Shown here: positions 52,374-62,015 of the stretch, piece by piece
Layout: every line of letters starts with the position of its first letter
Position numbering within the stretch: the stretch's first letter is position 1
Source of the DNA: Prevotella sp.
GTDB taxonomy: Bacteria; Bacteroidota; Bacteroidia; Bacteroidales; Bacteroidaceae
Reading direction: 5' to 3'
NCBI GenBank assembly: GCA_017470345.1
Contig: JAFUEP010000042.1
Span: forward strand, 62,001 to 126,000
Length of the DNA: 64,000 nt
The notes under the pieces: generated by a model
The model's input: the letters and a program-made list of their open reading frames with translations, nothing else
The model's database searches: none
What the model was told of the DNA's origin: nothing
Translations under genes and position numbers: made by a program

Positions 52374-54497
52374 TTATTCACTGACGGCTTCCCAGTGGAG
52401 CACCGCTCCGTTGCGGCGGGCAGGATCGGGGCCTGCGAAGTCTATTGAATAGGGACTGCCCGTGGTCGGCGATTTGCCGATATAGCGGTGATTGCGCAGG
52501 GAGAAGAGCATGAAGTCTGCATCGAGATAATCCTGCCAGAGGAACACCTCGGCCTCAGCCTCGTTGGTCGTGAAGCGCACGTCGCCAGGCAGGCCCTCGC
52601 CGTAGACCTTGACGTAGCGGCCGTCGACGCACTTGAGCGACACCCGGCCTTGTCCGCGATCGACGATCTGGAACTGAGTGCGCGCGCTGCGGTCGTCAGC
52701 CCGCGTATCGTAGAGGACGCCGTGAGGATCGCACGTGGCGGGGCGGCCCGTCGACTTGTTGATGATGCGGAAGGTCTTGCCGTAAGGAATATTCTGCGAG
52801 CGGTCGGCTGAGGGCTCCTCGACGATGAAGTTGTCAAACTCGGCATAGCCGCCCTGACGGCCATTCGTATTGAAGGCAAAGAGGGCATGGCGCGAGCCCT
52901 GGAAGGAGATGAGCTGATACGAGAGGGGCATCATGCGGCCCAGCGTCTGGAATGTCTGGCCGTCGAGCGAATAGGCATATTGTGCCTGGTCGTTGTCGTA
53001 GTCGCCGATGCTGCGGAGCCAGATTTTCCCGTCGACTAAATCGACGGGCACATTGAGGGTGTCGTTGGTCAGCTGTTCGAAGCAGCGCAGGGTCGTCGTC
53101 TTGCCTTGCTTGACGATGCCAATCCACGAACATGGCACGTTGATGTTGCCCAGTCCGCTGACATCGCCGTCCTTGAGACCCTTCACAGAGAGTTCAACGG
53201 TCACTACCGACTTAGGGCCTACGACGCGCTGTGTCAGCGTATTACGCGCCCACATCAACTGCTCGGCAGGCATGCTGTTAAGGCGCAGCTTACCGCCCTT
53301 CAGGCGCCACATCTTCTCCTCGGGATTGTGGTTCCACTGCCAGATGCGGCCCAGCTGTCGGCCGTCGAAGTTGTCAGAGCGGACGTAGGGAGCATGGGGC
53401 TGTTCCGTCCCTGTTTGTTGCGTTGGCAACGCAACAGACTGGACGCCGGGCTTCAGCCATGTGCGGGGGGCGCGGCCAAGGTTGCCCTCGAGGCCCACCA
53501 TGGGCCAGCCGTCCTTCCACGTCATGGGCATCAGACAGACAGTGCGCCCGATGGAGTGGAAGTCCATCATGAAGAGGGCCCACCAGGAGCCGTCCTGATA
53601 TTGCACGATGCCGCCCTGATGGGCGTTGGTGCAGGCCGTGGCGTCCTTGTCGAGCGGTCCGAGGCCAAACTTCGTGCCGTCGCTGCCGATGCGATACTTC
53701 TCGCCACGCGGCACCTGGGTCAGTCGGGCGGCATGATAGCCGTAGGTCTCATCAGCCGTGATGACGCGCGTCTCATAGGGTCCCCATATCGACTTCGAGC
53801 GCGAGCAGAGCGTGCGGCCATTGGGGCGATAGTCAGTCGAGATGAGATAGTACATGCCGTTGATCTTATACATGTGATGTCCCTCGCCGACGCCGTTGCC
53901 CTCAGGAATGATGACGCGCTCGGTGCCCTCAACGGGGCCGCTCATGTCGGGCTTCAGCTCAGTGCACTTCACCGTGCCGTAGCCATGAATGGCATACACC
54001 TTGCCATCGTCGTCGAAGAGGACGCCCAGGTCGTAGATGTTACCCTTCATGTTATGATGCGTCCATGGGCCATGGATATCCTTGGCCGTGTAGCACTGCA
54101 GGCCCTTGCCGTTGACGTTGGAGAAGACATAGAACTGGCCGTTGGCATAGCGGATGCAAGGGGCCCAGATGCCCTGTCCGTAGATCTCCTCGTGGTTCTT
54201 CAGGGCAAAGCGGTCGTCGCCGAAGTCGAAGCGGTCGAAGCAATAGGCGACGTTCTCCCAGTTGACGAGGTCATTCGAGTGGAGGATGACGAGGCCTGGG
54301 ACGGCATGCATCGTGGTGCCAGCCAGATAGTAGTCGTCGCCCACACGGAGGATGTCGGGGTCAGAGAACTCATCGTAGAACAGGGGATTCGTAAACGTTC
54401 CGTTGCCATTGTCGGCCGTCCACGAGCGGTTCTCCTGAGCCGTCGCAGAGGCTATGCCAAGCCAGCAGCCCAGCAGCATGATTGAGAGTTGTTTCAT
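52374..54497 (-). CDS. GH43 glycoside hydrolase with C-terminal beta-trefoil-like domain
   Basis: A 707-residue exported enzyme. After the signal peptide (MKQLSIMLLGCWLGIASATA) the five-bladed propeller starts with the base motif NPLFYDEFSDPDILRVGDDY, continues with GIWAPCIRYANGQFYVF, and has the acid Glu in NGVGEGHHMYKI. A laminin-G/GH43_C2-like sandwich follows (about 395-590), then a beta-trefoil or fascin-like domain (about 595-707). Likely beta-xylosidase or arabinofuranosidase on plant xylan; the substrate is not certain. No SusC/SusD pair is nearby. The ATG at 54497 was chosen for the signal peptide; upstream in-frame codons precede the promoter. Confidence 0.92.
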   Translation of the reverse strand: MKQLSIMLLGCWLGIASATAQENRSWTADNGNGTFTNPLFYDEFSDPDILRVGDDYYLAGTTMHAVPGLVILHSNDLVNWENVAYCFDRFDFGDDRFALKNHEEIYGQGIWAPCIRYANGQFYVFSNVNGKGLQCYTAKDIHGPWTHHNMKGNIYDLGVLFDDDGKVYAIHGYGTVKCTELKPDMSGPVEGTERVIIPEGNGVGEGHHMYKINGMYYLISTDYRPNGRTLCSRSKSIWGPYETRVITADETYGYHAARLTQVPRGEKYRIGSDGTKFGLGPLDKDATACTNAHQGGIVQYQDGSWWALFMMDFHSIGRTVCLMPMTWKDGWPMVGLEGNLGRAPRTWLKPGVQSVALPTQQTGTEQPHAPYVRSDNFDGRQLGRIWQWNHNPEEKMWRLKGGKLRLNSMPAEQLMWARNTLTQRVVGPKSVVTVELSVKGLKDGDVSGLGNINVPCSWIGIVKQGKTTTLRCFEQLTNDTLNVPVDLVDGKIWLRSIGDYDNDQAQYAYSLDGQTFQTLGRMMPLSYQLISFQGSRHALFAFNTNGRQGGYAEFDNFIVEEPSADRSQNIPYGKTFRIINKSTGRPATCDPHGVLYDTRADDRSARTQFQIVDRGQGRVSLKCVDGRYVKVYGEGLPGDVRFTTNEAEAEVFLWQDYLDADFMLFSLRNHRYIGKSPTTGSPYSIDFAGPDPARRNGAVLHWEAVSE

Positions 54498-54530
54498 TGT
54501 TTTGTTTAGAATAATGGTTGTTTCAGACCG

Positions 54531-54538
54531 CAAATTTA
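54531..54538 (-). promoter_or_regulatory. -7 box (TAAATTTG) for the GH43 gene
   Basis: TAnnTTTG match on the minus strand, 33 bases before the chosen ATG. Confidence 0.6.
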
Positions 54539-54623
54539 CGACTTTTTCCTGAAACAATCGAATAACTGACGAGAAAATTGCTCCCAAAATCAGGCACGGA
54601 GCCGTTGCAGGCACGAAGAAGGA

Positions 54624-54689
54624 CCGTTTTGTCCTCAGCAAAGTGCCGTTGTGTCCTCAGCACAGCACCGCTGTGTCGTCAGCACAGCA
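54624..54689. repeat. 22-bp tandem repeat, three copies
   Basis: Units start at 54624, 54646 and 54668, each beginning CCGTT or CCGCT and sharing TGTCCTCAGCA or TGTCGTCAGCA. Copies 2 and 3 differ at two positions, copy 1 at a few more. A fourth unit begins (CCGCT) and diverges. Confidence 0.8.
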
Positions 54690-54807
54690 CCGCTTCTTCA
54701 GAAGGGAAGGAGCGCTTGCCCAAGCGCCAAGAAACAGAACAATGCGACAGAAGTCGTCCGACGTCTGCCGCATCGCCATTGTTTGTCTGCCCAAGTGAAG
54801 CGACTCC

Positions 54808-56997
54808 TCACTTGGCCGTCATGGAAGTGACGCTGGAGGTGCCTACGTGCGAGGAGCCGAGGTAGAGGCCGTGCCACTCCGTGGTGGCGTCCGTAGGTGC
54901 CTTGGTGGAGTACTTCACGTTGTAGGAAGAATTCTTCGTCATCCCCTTGGCCGTGAAGAGCGACAGCGAGCTGCTGCACGAGGCGGGGAAGCTGTAGGTC
55001 ATGAGGTTGTTGCCTGAGGCATCAGCCAGCGTGTAGTAGCGGCCCGACTGATAGCTGATACTACTGGTCACAAAGGCATAGCCCTGCGATGCGTTCGAGA
55101 TGGTATAGCCACTGCTGGAGCCGCCCCATCCGCCGCCTCCGCCGCCACCCTGCGAGGCGCCCGCGCTGACGGCATAGCCTGAGCCCGTGATCTGGATGTA
55201 AGAGTTGTTGTCGCAGTCGATGCCCTCCTCTGGCGCGCCTTTCGTGGTGAAGGCGAAAATGGCTCCGTCGCCAATGGTGACAGCCCCTGTCGTGGCCGCA
55301 TTGGAGTCAATGGCGTCGTTGCCGTTGGAATAACAGACAGTGGCTCCGCCATCGAAGATGAGCTTGCCAGCCGAGTTGATGCAGTCGTCGTAGCATTGGA
55401 AGTAGTGCAGTCCGCCCTTGACGGTGACGCTGGTCTTTGACTCCAGTCCCTCTGCTCCGTCAGTCTTGGTCGACACCTCAGTGGTGCCGCCATAGAGCAT
55501 CACGGCGCAGATGGCCTTGATAGCCTTGGCCGACGAGGAGCTGTAGGCCGAGCCCGTCGTGCTGACAGTCAGCGTGGGCCCTGAGCCGTCGCTGAGGCCC
55601 TGGGTGTAGGAGCCCTTAATGTTGCTCCACGAGGAGCCGCCGCCCATGCCGCCACCCATGCCGCCACCTGGGCGTCCGCCACCCCAGCCGCCGCCAGAGC
55701 TGCCGCTGGATGACTGCGTGCCCGATCCGGCTGAGATGCCCTTGCCTGCGTTGCCGCTCATGGCGATATTGATGATGCCGCCGTTGAGGGCGATATTGAG
55801 GCCCTTGAGGCCCTTGGCACTCTTGACGTCAGACGAGATGGTCGTTGGCGTGGCCGCGTTGGTGATGGTGAGCGAGCCGCTGTTGGTCTCGATGTCCCAT
55901 GCCTTGACGCCGCGTCCCGCCGTGCCCTTGATGGTCATAGTGATAGAGCCGCCGTTCTGAACGAACTTGCCGCAACTGACCCCCGAGACGTAGGAGGGGT
56001 CCGAGGCGTCGCTCGTATCGACCGCCCCGCTGGCGTTGAGCTCGAGCGTGCCACCGCTGACGACGAGCGTCGAGTCGCTCTTGAGGCACTTGGTGCCTGC
56101 CGCTGTCGTCGTGATGGTCAGCGAGCCGCCCTGGATGTAAATGTTGCCAGAGTCCTCGTCCTCATGGTCAGCCGTCTCACCCGTGTTCGACGTCCCGTCG
56201 AGGTCGCACTGGATGCCGTCGTCGCCCACCCCGCTGATGGTCAGCGTGCCACTCTCCATGAGGAAGTATTCATCGCACGAGAGACCGTCCTTCACTGCCT
56301 TGACGACGTTGAGCGTCAGGTTCTTCATCTGCATATACTCCGCGCTCTTGACGGCGTGGGCCGTCAGGCCGCTGACGTTGAGCGTGCCCTTGCCCTTGAG
56401 CTCCAGATGCCCCTTGCAGTAGAGGGCCGCCTTCTGGTCGCCATTAGCCGCATCGACGAGCGTATTCACCGTGCCGCTCTTGGCACTCAGGTCGATGCGC
56501 TTGCCGTCCATGATGCAGACGGCCGCCCCGCTGTAGACGGGCGTCTGGTTGGTCAGCGTCAGCCCTGCAAGTTCAACGGTGGCCTTGAAGGAGCCTGCCA
56601 TGTAGAACTCGCCGTCGCTGCTCGCGCCGCTCAGGGCGTAAGTGATCTCCTCGCTGACGTCGTCGCTTTGGGTGATTGAGACGTGCGCGCCGCTCTGCTC
56701 GATGGTGAGATACTGGGCGATGTTGCCTGCCACGCGTATCAAGGCCGTCGAGCCGTCGTATTCGACCTCGACACGGCTGTCAGTCACCTCCGTGTTGTCG
56801 ACAAACATGCGATTCACATCGGCGAGCGTGAACGCTTTATTGATAATAGTGACAGTCTGCCCGTCCTGATATGTCATCTCGCCAGCCTGTGCAGCCGGGA
56901 ACTGATAGACGACCTGTCCCACTTCGACATTCAATGTCTGGGCTGCCATAGTCATCCCGACCACGGCCGCCACGATTGTTATTACGATCCTCTTCAT
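54808..56997 (-). CDS. Exported Cthe_2159-type carbohydrate-binding protein
   Basis: A 729-residue exported protein. A signal peptide (MKRIVITIVAAVVGMTMAAQ) leads into an N-terminal region of about 140 residues without a dockerin, then a beta-helix of the Cthe_2159 family: KAALYCKGHLELKGKGTLNV, DGIQCDLDG, GAEGLESKTSVTVKGG, NDAIDSNAATTG and a Gly-rich loop (GGGWGGGRPGGGMGGG). The order of motifs parallels the 1020-residue protein at 41301-44363. It probably binds plant polysaccharide at the cell surface. A second ATG at 57003 would add two residues. It has its own promoter box. Confidence 0.88.
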   Translation of the reverse strand: MKRIVITIVAAVVGMTMAAQTLNVEVGQVVYQFPAAQAGEMTYQDGQTVTIINKAFTLADVNRMFVDNTEVTDSRVEVEYDGSTALIRVAGNIAQYLTIEQSGAHVSITQSDDVSEEITYALSGASSDGEFYMAGSFKATVELAGLTLTNQTPVYSGAAVCIMDGKRIDLSAKSGTVNTLVDAANGDQKAALYCKGHLELKGKGTLNVSGLTAHAVKSAEYMQMKNLTLNVVKAVKDGLSCDEYFLMESGTLTISGVGDDGIQCDLDGTSNTGETADHEDEDSGNIYIQGGSLTITTTAAGTKCLKSDSTLVVSGGTLELNASGAVDTSDASDPSYVSGVSCGKFVQNGGSITMTIKGTAGRGVKAWDIETNSGSLTITNAATPTTISSDVKSAKGLKGLNIALNGGIINIAMSGNAGKGISAGSGTQSSSGSSGGGWGGGRPGGGMGGGMGGGSSWSNIKGSYTQGLSDGSGPTLTVSTTGSAYSSSSAKAIKAICAVMLYGGTTEVSTKTDGAEGLESKTSVTVKGGLHYFQCYDDCINSAGKLIFDGGATVCYSNGNDAIDSNAATTGAVTIGDGAIFAFTTKGAPEEGIDCDNNSYIQITGSGYAVSAGASQGGGGGGGWGGSSSGYTISNASQGYAFVTSSISYQSGRYYTLADASGNNLMTYSFPASCSSSLSLFTAKGMTKNSSYNVKYSTKAPTDATTEWHGLYLGSSHVGTSSVTSMTAK

Positions 56998-57023
56998 AAG
57001 CATTCTTACAATAAAATTTGCCA

Positions 57024-57031
57024 CAAAGGTA
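57024..57031 (-). promoter_or_regulatory. -7 box (TACCTTTG) for the second Cthe_2159 gene
   Basis: Perfect TAnnTTTG element on the minus strand, 26 bases before the ATG. Confidence 0.65.
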
Positions 57032-57081
57032 GGCAAAAGACCTCGTAGCAACAAATTCTTTCAACGAAGGGGCAGATTCGT

Positions 57082-57744
57082 TCAGTAAATCAGCACACTG
57101 CCGCCATCGCTGGCAGCATACTTCCTGCAAAGCTCCTGAATGTAGCGGGCGTTGGCTTCCACCCGCACGCGGTTGCCGTCGTAGCCATTGACAAGCACCA
57201 CGAGATGGCGGGTCGAGAGTGTCATCTTCGTGCGCTCGTTGTCGCTCGTGGGTGTGCCGACGCCCCCCATGGCATCGCGATAGACAGGCAAGCCGGCAAT
57301 GTTGAGCATTCCGCGCCCGATGCCCTCATAGGGCTCACTCTCGCGCCCGATGCCAAGGGTCAGCGTGTCGCCCACAAACTTTGAGGCGTCGAAGCCTCCG
57401 ATGCTGTAGCCATAGGCAATTGAGGCCAGGTTGACGAGGTCGACGAGCGTGTCGATCTGATAGAGTTCCTTGCCCTGAAGCATGCGGCGGATCAGGGCTT
57501 CCGAGGCGGGGCGATAGCGCGAGGGATCCTTGCCGCACTTCCTATAGACGGCACGCGTGGCCGCAATCGAAGGCAGGTCCTTCAGCGACTCTGTGGTCAG
57601 CTCGCTGCGGAACTGCTCCTCCAGCCTGTGGATCTCGTCCCAAAGCTCAGGGCAGTAGCTGCTGTTCTCCACCTGCGCGTCGACACAGGCCCCTACGAAG
57701 TTGGGGCAGACGCTCTCTATCTCTTGTGAAACAATGATTTGCAT
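57082..57744 (-). CDS. B3/B4 tRNA-binding domain protein
   Basis: A 220-residue protein consisting of the B3/B4 domain found in the phenylalanyl-tRNA synthetase beta subunit (COG3382-like). Landmarks are SIAATRAVYRKCGKDPSRYRP and LVDLVNLASIAYGYSIGGFD, then a DAMGGVGTPTSDNERTKMT segment in its core GTPTSDNERT. In PheT this fold edits mischarged tRNA; stand-alone copies may act as trans-editing or amino-acid-binding proteins. It follows ligA by 13 bases, which is probably only operon packing. Confidence 0.9.
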   Translation of the reverse strand: MQIIVSQEIESVCPNFVGACVDAQVENSSYCPELWDEIHRLEEQFRSELTTESLKDLPSIAATRAVYRKCGKDPSRYRPASEALIRRMLQGKELYQIDTLVDLVNLASIAYGYSIGGFDASKFVGDTLTLGIGRESEPYEGIGRGMLNIAGLPVYRDAMGGVGTPTSDNERTKMTLSTRHLVVLVNGYDGNRVRVEANARYIQELCRKYAASDGGSVLIY

Positions 57745-57757
57745 AATATAGTCCGTA

Positions 57758-59884
<2,127 letters not shown>

Positions 59885-59905
59885 CTAAAGAAAGAAGAAA
59901 CGACA

Positions 59906-60064
59906 ATGAAGAAGTATGTTTGCGACGTATGCGGCTATGAGTATGATCCCGAAGTAGGCGACCCCGAAAACGGCATCGCCCCCGGCACCAGTTTTGAAGA
60001 CCTGCCCGACGACTGGGTGTGCCCCCTCTGCGGCGTCGGCAAGGATCAGTTCAGCGAAGCCTGA
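59906..60064 (+). CDS. Rubredoxin
   Basis: A 52-residue iron protein, found by reading the gap by eye. It begins [18 protein letters not shown] and has both CxxCG iron-binding pairs (CDVCGY near residue 6 and CPLCGVGKD near residue 39), with the WVCPLCG core intact. One Fe is held by the four Cys. It acts as a small electron carrier, in anaerobes often to rubrerythrin or superoxide reductase for oxygen defence. It has its own promoter; the next gene starts 14 bases later. Confidence 0.97.
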   Translation: MKKYVCDVCGYEYDPEVGDPENGIAPGTSFEDLPDDWVCPLCGVGKDQFSEA

Positions 60065-60078
60065 CCCCCGCCCCACCA

Positions 60079-60543
60079 TTGAAACGCGACAACCCACTGG
60101 CGCTGCTGCGCCTCGTCTGGCGCGCCCGCAAGCCGTCAGCCCTGAGCGACATGCCTGCCGTACGCAACGACTTCTGGCTGCGTCGGGGCTATGAGGCGAT
60201 GACCTTCTTCGGCTTCATCGTCACGGCCACGCAGCAGGAGGCCGACCACATCAACGGCCGCATGACGCCGCTGAAGCGCCACGAGATGATCCATCTGCGG
60301 CAAGCGCAGTCGACGGGTAATTCCTGGCTGCGCTTCTACTTTTTATATTTATGGCACTACCTACGGGCCCTGCCACAAAACCGTCGTATGAAGAATGCGG
60401 CCTATCGGCTCAACCCCTTCGAGATAGAGGCCTACGCCCACATGTATGAGCCCGACTATCTCGACCGTCCCGCCGACGAGTGGCGACGGTGGGCCCGGAT
60501 GAAGCCCCGCCAGAGACTGAAACTCTTTAAGACATGCGAATAG
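60079..60543 (+). CDS. Unknown protein with HExxH-like motif
   Basis: A 154-residue protein of a small Bacteroidetes group that I cannot name. Its most notable feature is [12 protein letters not shown], an HExxH-type segment, followed by an aromatic stretch ([16 protein letters not shown]) that may be a membrane-associated helix, and [17 protein letters not shown], where the Glu could be a third metal ligand. This suggests a shortened membrane metalloprotease-like domain related to M56 or BlaR1 types. The start is taken as TTG at 60079, since no ATG lies between the rubredoxin stop and the conserved region; an ATG at 60149 is possible. It overlaps trmD by 10 bases. Confidence 0.7.
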   Translation: MKRDNPLALLRLVWRARKPSALSDMPAVRNDFWLRRGYEAMTFFGFIVTATQQEADHINGRMTPLKRHEMIHLRQAQSTGNSWLRFYFLYLWHYLRALPQNRRMKNAAYRLNPFEIEAYAHMYEPDYLDRPADEWRRWARMKPRQRLKLFKTCE

Positions 60544-61208
60544 ACATCATCACCGTACTGCCCGAGATGCTCGAGGGCTTCGTCCACGAGTCCATACTGG
60601 CCCGCGCCGAGAAGAAGGGTCTGGCCGAGATCCGGCTGCATAACCTGCGCGACTACACACTCGACAAGTGGCGCCGCGTCGACGACTATCCCTACGGCGG
60701 CTCAGCCGGCATGGTCATGCAGTGCGAGCCCATCGACCGCTGCATCACGGCCCTCAAGCAGGAGCGAACCTACGACGAGGTCATCTTCACCTCCCCCGAC
60801 GGCGAGCGCTTCAATCAGCACATCGCCAACGAGCTCTCGCTCATGGGCAACATCATCATCCTCTGCGGACACTACAAGGGCATCGACCAGCGTATACGCG
60901 ACCATCTGATCACCCGCGAGATCTCTATCGGCGACTTCGTCCTCACGGGTGGAGAGCTCGTCGCTGCCATGATTGCCGATGCCGTCGTGCGCGTCGTCCC
61001 CGGCGTCATCGGCGACGAGCAGAGCGCCCTCTCCGACTGTTTCCAGGACGACCTCCTCGCCGCCCCCATCTACACCCGGCCTGCCGACTACAAGGGATGG
61101 CGCGTACCCGACATCCTCCTCAGCGGCAACGAGGCCAAAATCCGCAACTGGGAGCTCGAGCAGGCCATGGAGCGCACCCGCCGGCTTCGGCCCGACCTGC
61201 TGGACTGA
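60534..61208 (+). CDS. trmD: tRNA (guanine37-N1)-methyltransferase
   Basis: A 224-residue SPOUT methyltransferase that makes m1G37 beside the anticodon. The N-terminal [34 protein letters not shown], the trefoil-knot SAM site ([12 protein letters not shown], then [12 protein letters not shown]) and the C-terminal [20 protein letters not shown] are present. Length is typical. It overlaps the upstream unknown gene by 10 bases and is followed by a hairpin. Confidence 0.97.
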   Translation: MRIDIITVLPEMLEGFVHESILARAEKKGLAEIRLHNLRDYTLDKWRRVDDYPYGGSAGMVMQCEPIDRCITALKQERTYDEVIFTSPDGERFNQHIANELSLMGNIIILCGHYKGIDQRIRDHLITREISIGDFVLTGGELVAAMIADAVVRVVPGVIGDEQSALSDCFQDDLLAAPIYTRPADYKGWRVPDILLSGNEAKIRNWELEQAMERTRRLRPDLLD

Positions 61209-61233
61209 TCCTCTTTTATCCCTATCAAGACAA

Positions 61234-61270
61234 AAACATGGGGCGCAGTCGCTGCGGCCCATGTTTCTTT
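61234..61270 (+). terminator. Probable terminator after trmD
   Basis: A long hairpin: AAACATGGG pairs with CCCATGTTT, and after one G-G mismatch CGCAG pairs with CTGCG over a TCG loop. The exit is only CTTTC, so the T-run is weak. Confidence 0.6.
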
Positions 61271-61315
61271 CCCGGGGTATTATAAAAAGACTATTTTAAA
61301 TATTAAGCTAATAAA

Positions 61316-61978
61316 CTATCTGATGATCCGGCCCTGCGACTTCGGCATTGCTGCGCGAGCCGACCTCGCGGGGCTCGGTCTGAGGTCGTCGACGTCGACG
61401 GGCTTCGTCAGCATGCCCGTGCCGTCCATCCAGCGGCGCGACTCGGCGCTGGCTTCATAGATCTGGATACGCTTCACGGTGAGCGGCATCGGCGGATAGA
61501 CCTGCACGAAGCGGATGGTCTCCGTTGACTGTCCATAGACCCAGTAGCACTGGTCCATGGGGAAGTGCTCCACCTCCTGCAGCAGGTAGCGGTCGCCCGT
61601 GTCGGCGTCGATGATGGCCGAGCCGGTGGTGAAACGCCAGAAGAACCAGTCCTGATGCTTAGGCACGGTGTAGTCGAGGCATAGGTAGGTGGCTTCACGG
61701 CAGCGATAGAGGGTCATGCGGCTGGTCCAACCATTGGCATCATTATGCTCGATATGACGTCCGGTCTGACCCTCGGGCGCCGTCTGTATGTGCGAGAAGG
61801 CGGCAAACGAGCGGTCGTCGTGCAGGTTGTAGTTAGGCCATGCGGGGCGCTCCAGCACCGGTTGTTTGTTCTCAGGGCGCTCGTCGTAGGCTGAGCGGAT
61901 GAAGCCCTGCGTGGCGTGGCAGCTGGAGAGCATGGCCACCGCCACCGACATCAGAAGATGCAAATATCTGTTCCTCAT
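61316..61978 (-). CDS. Lipoprotein resembling the C-terminal domain of the upstream M56 peptidase
   Basis: A 220-residue lipoprotein (LLMSVAVAMLSSCHATQG). The mature chain looks like one beta-rich domain. The segment IIDADTGDRYLLQEVEHFP, then FVQVYPPMPLTVKRIQIYEA, lines up by eye with KQTNDKYMLRSLDD and YQVCLVFPPLGKKVDEVSM in the last part of the M56 protein, and both proteins end in GRII. I infer a shared domain but cannot measure it. It starts about 30 bases after the M56 stop, across a heptamer array, so the two are probably co-transcribed. Nearby ATGs at 61981 and 61990 are alternatives. Confidence 0.8.
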   Translation of the reverse strand: MRNRYLHLLMSVAVAMLSSCHATQGFIRSAYDERPENKQPVLERPAWPNYNLHDDRSFAAFSHIQTAPEGQTGRHIEHNDANGWTSRMTLYRCREATYLCLDYTVPKHQDWFFWRFTTGSAIIDADTGDRYLLQEVEHFPMDQCYWVYGQSTETIRFVQVYPPMPLTVKRIQIYEASAESRRWMDGTGMLTKPVDVDDLRPSPARSARAAMPKSQGRIIR

Positions 61979-61982
61979 CATA

Positions 61983-62015
61983 ATTATCATTTTTCAATTT
62001 TCACTTTTCAATTTG
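61983..62015 (-). repeat. Heptamer array between the M56 gene and the lipoprotein
   Basis: On the minus strand: AATTGAA, AAGTGAA, AATTGAA, AAATGAT, in 7-base phase. The TGA stop of the M56 gene is inside the first unit. Confidence 0.75.

Larger units (their letters stand above)
54498..54807. other. 310-base gap between GH43 and the second Cthe_2159 gene
   Basis: Holds the GH43 promoter box (54531), a 22-bp tandem repeat (54624-54689) and a small AGCGCTTG/CAAGCGC hairpin near 54711-54727. I see no gene in it. Confidence 0.7.
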
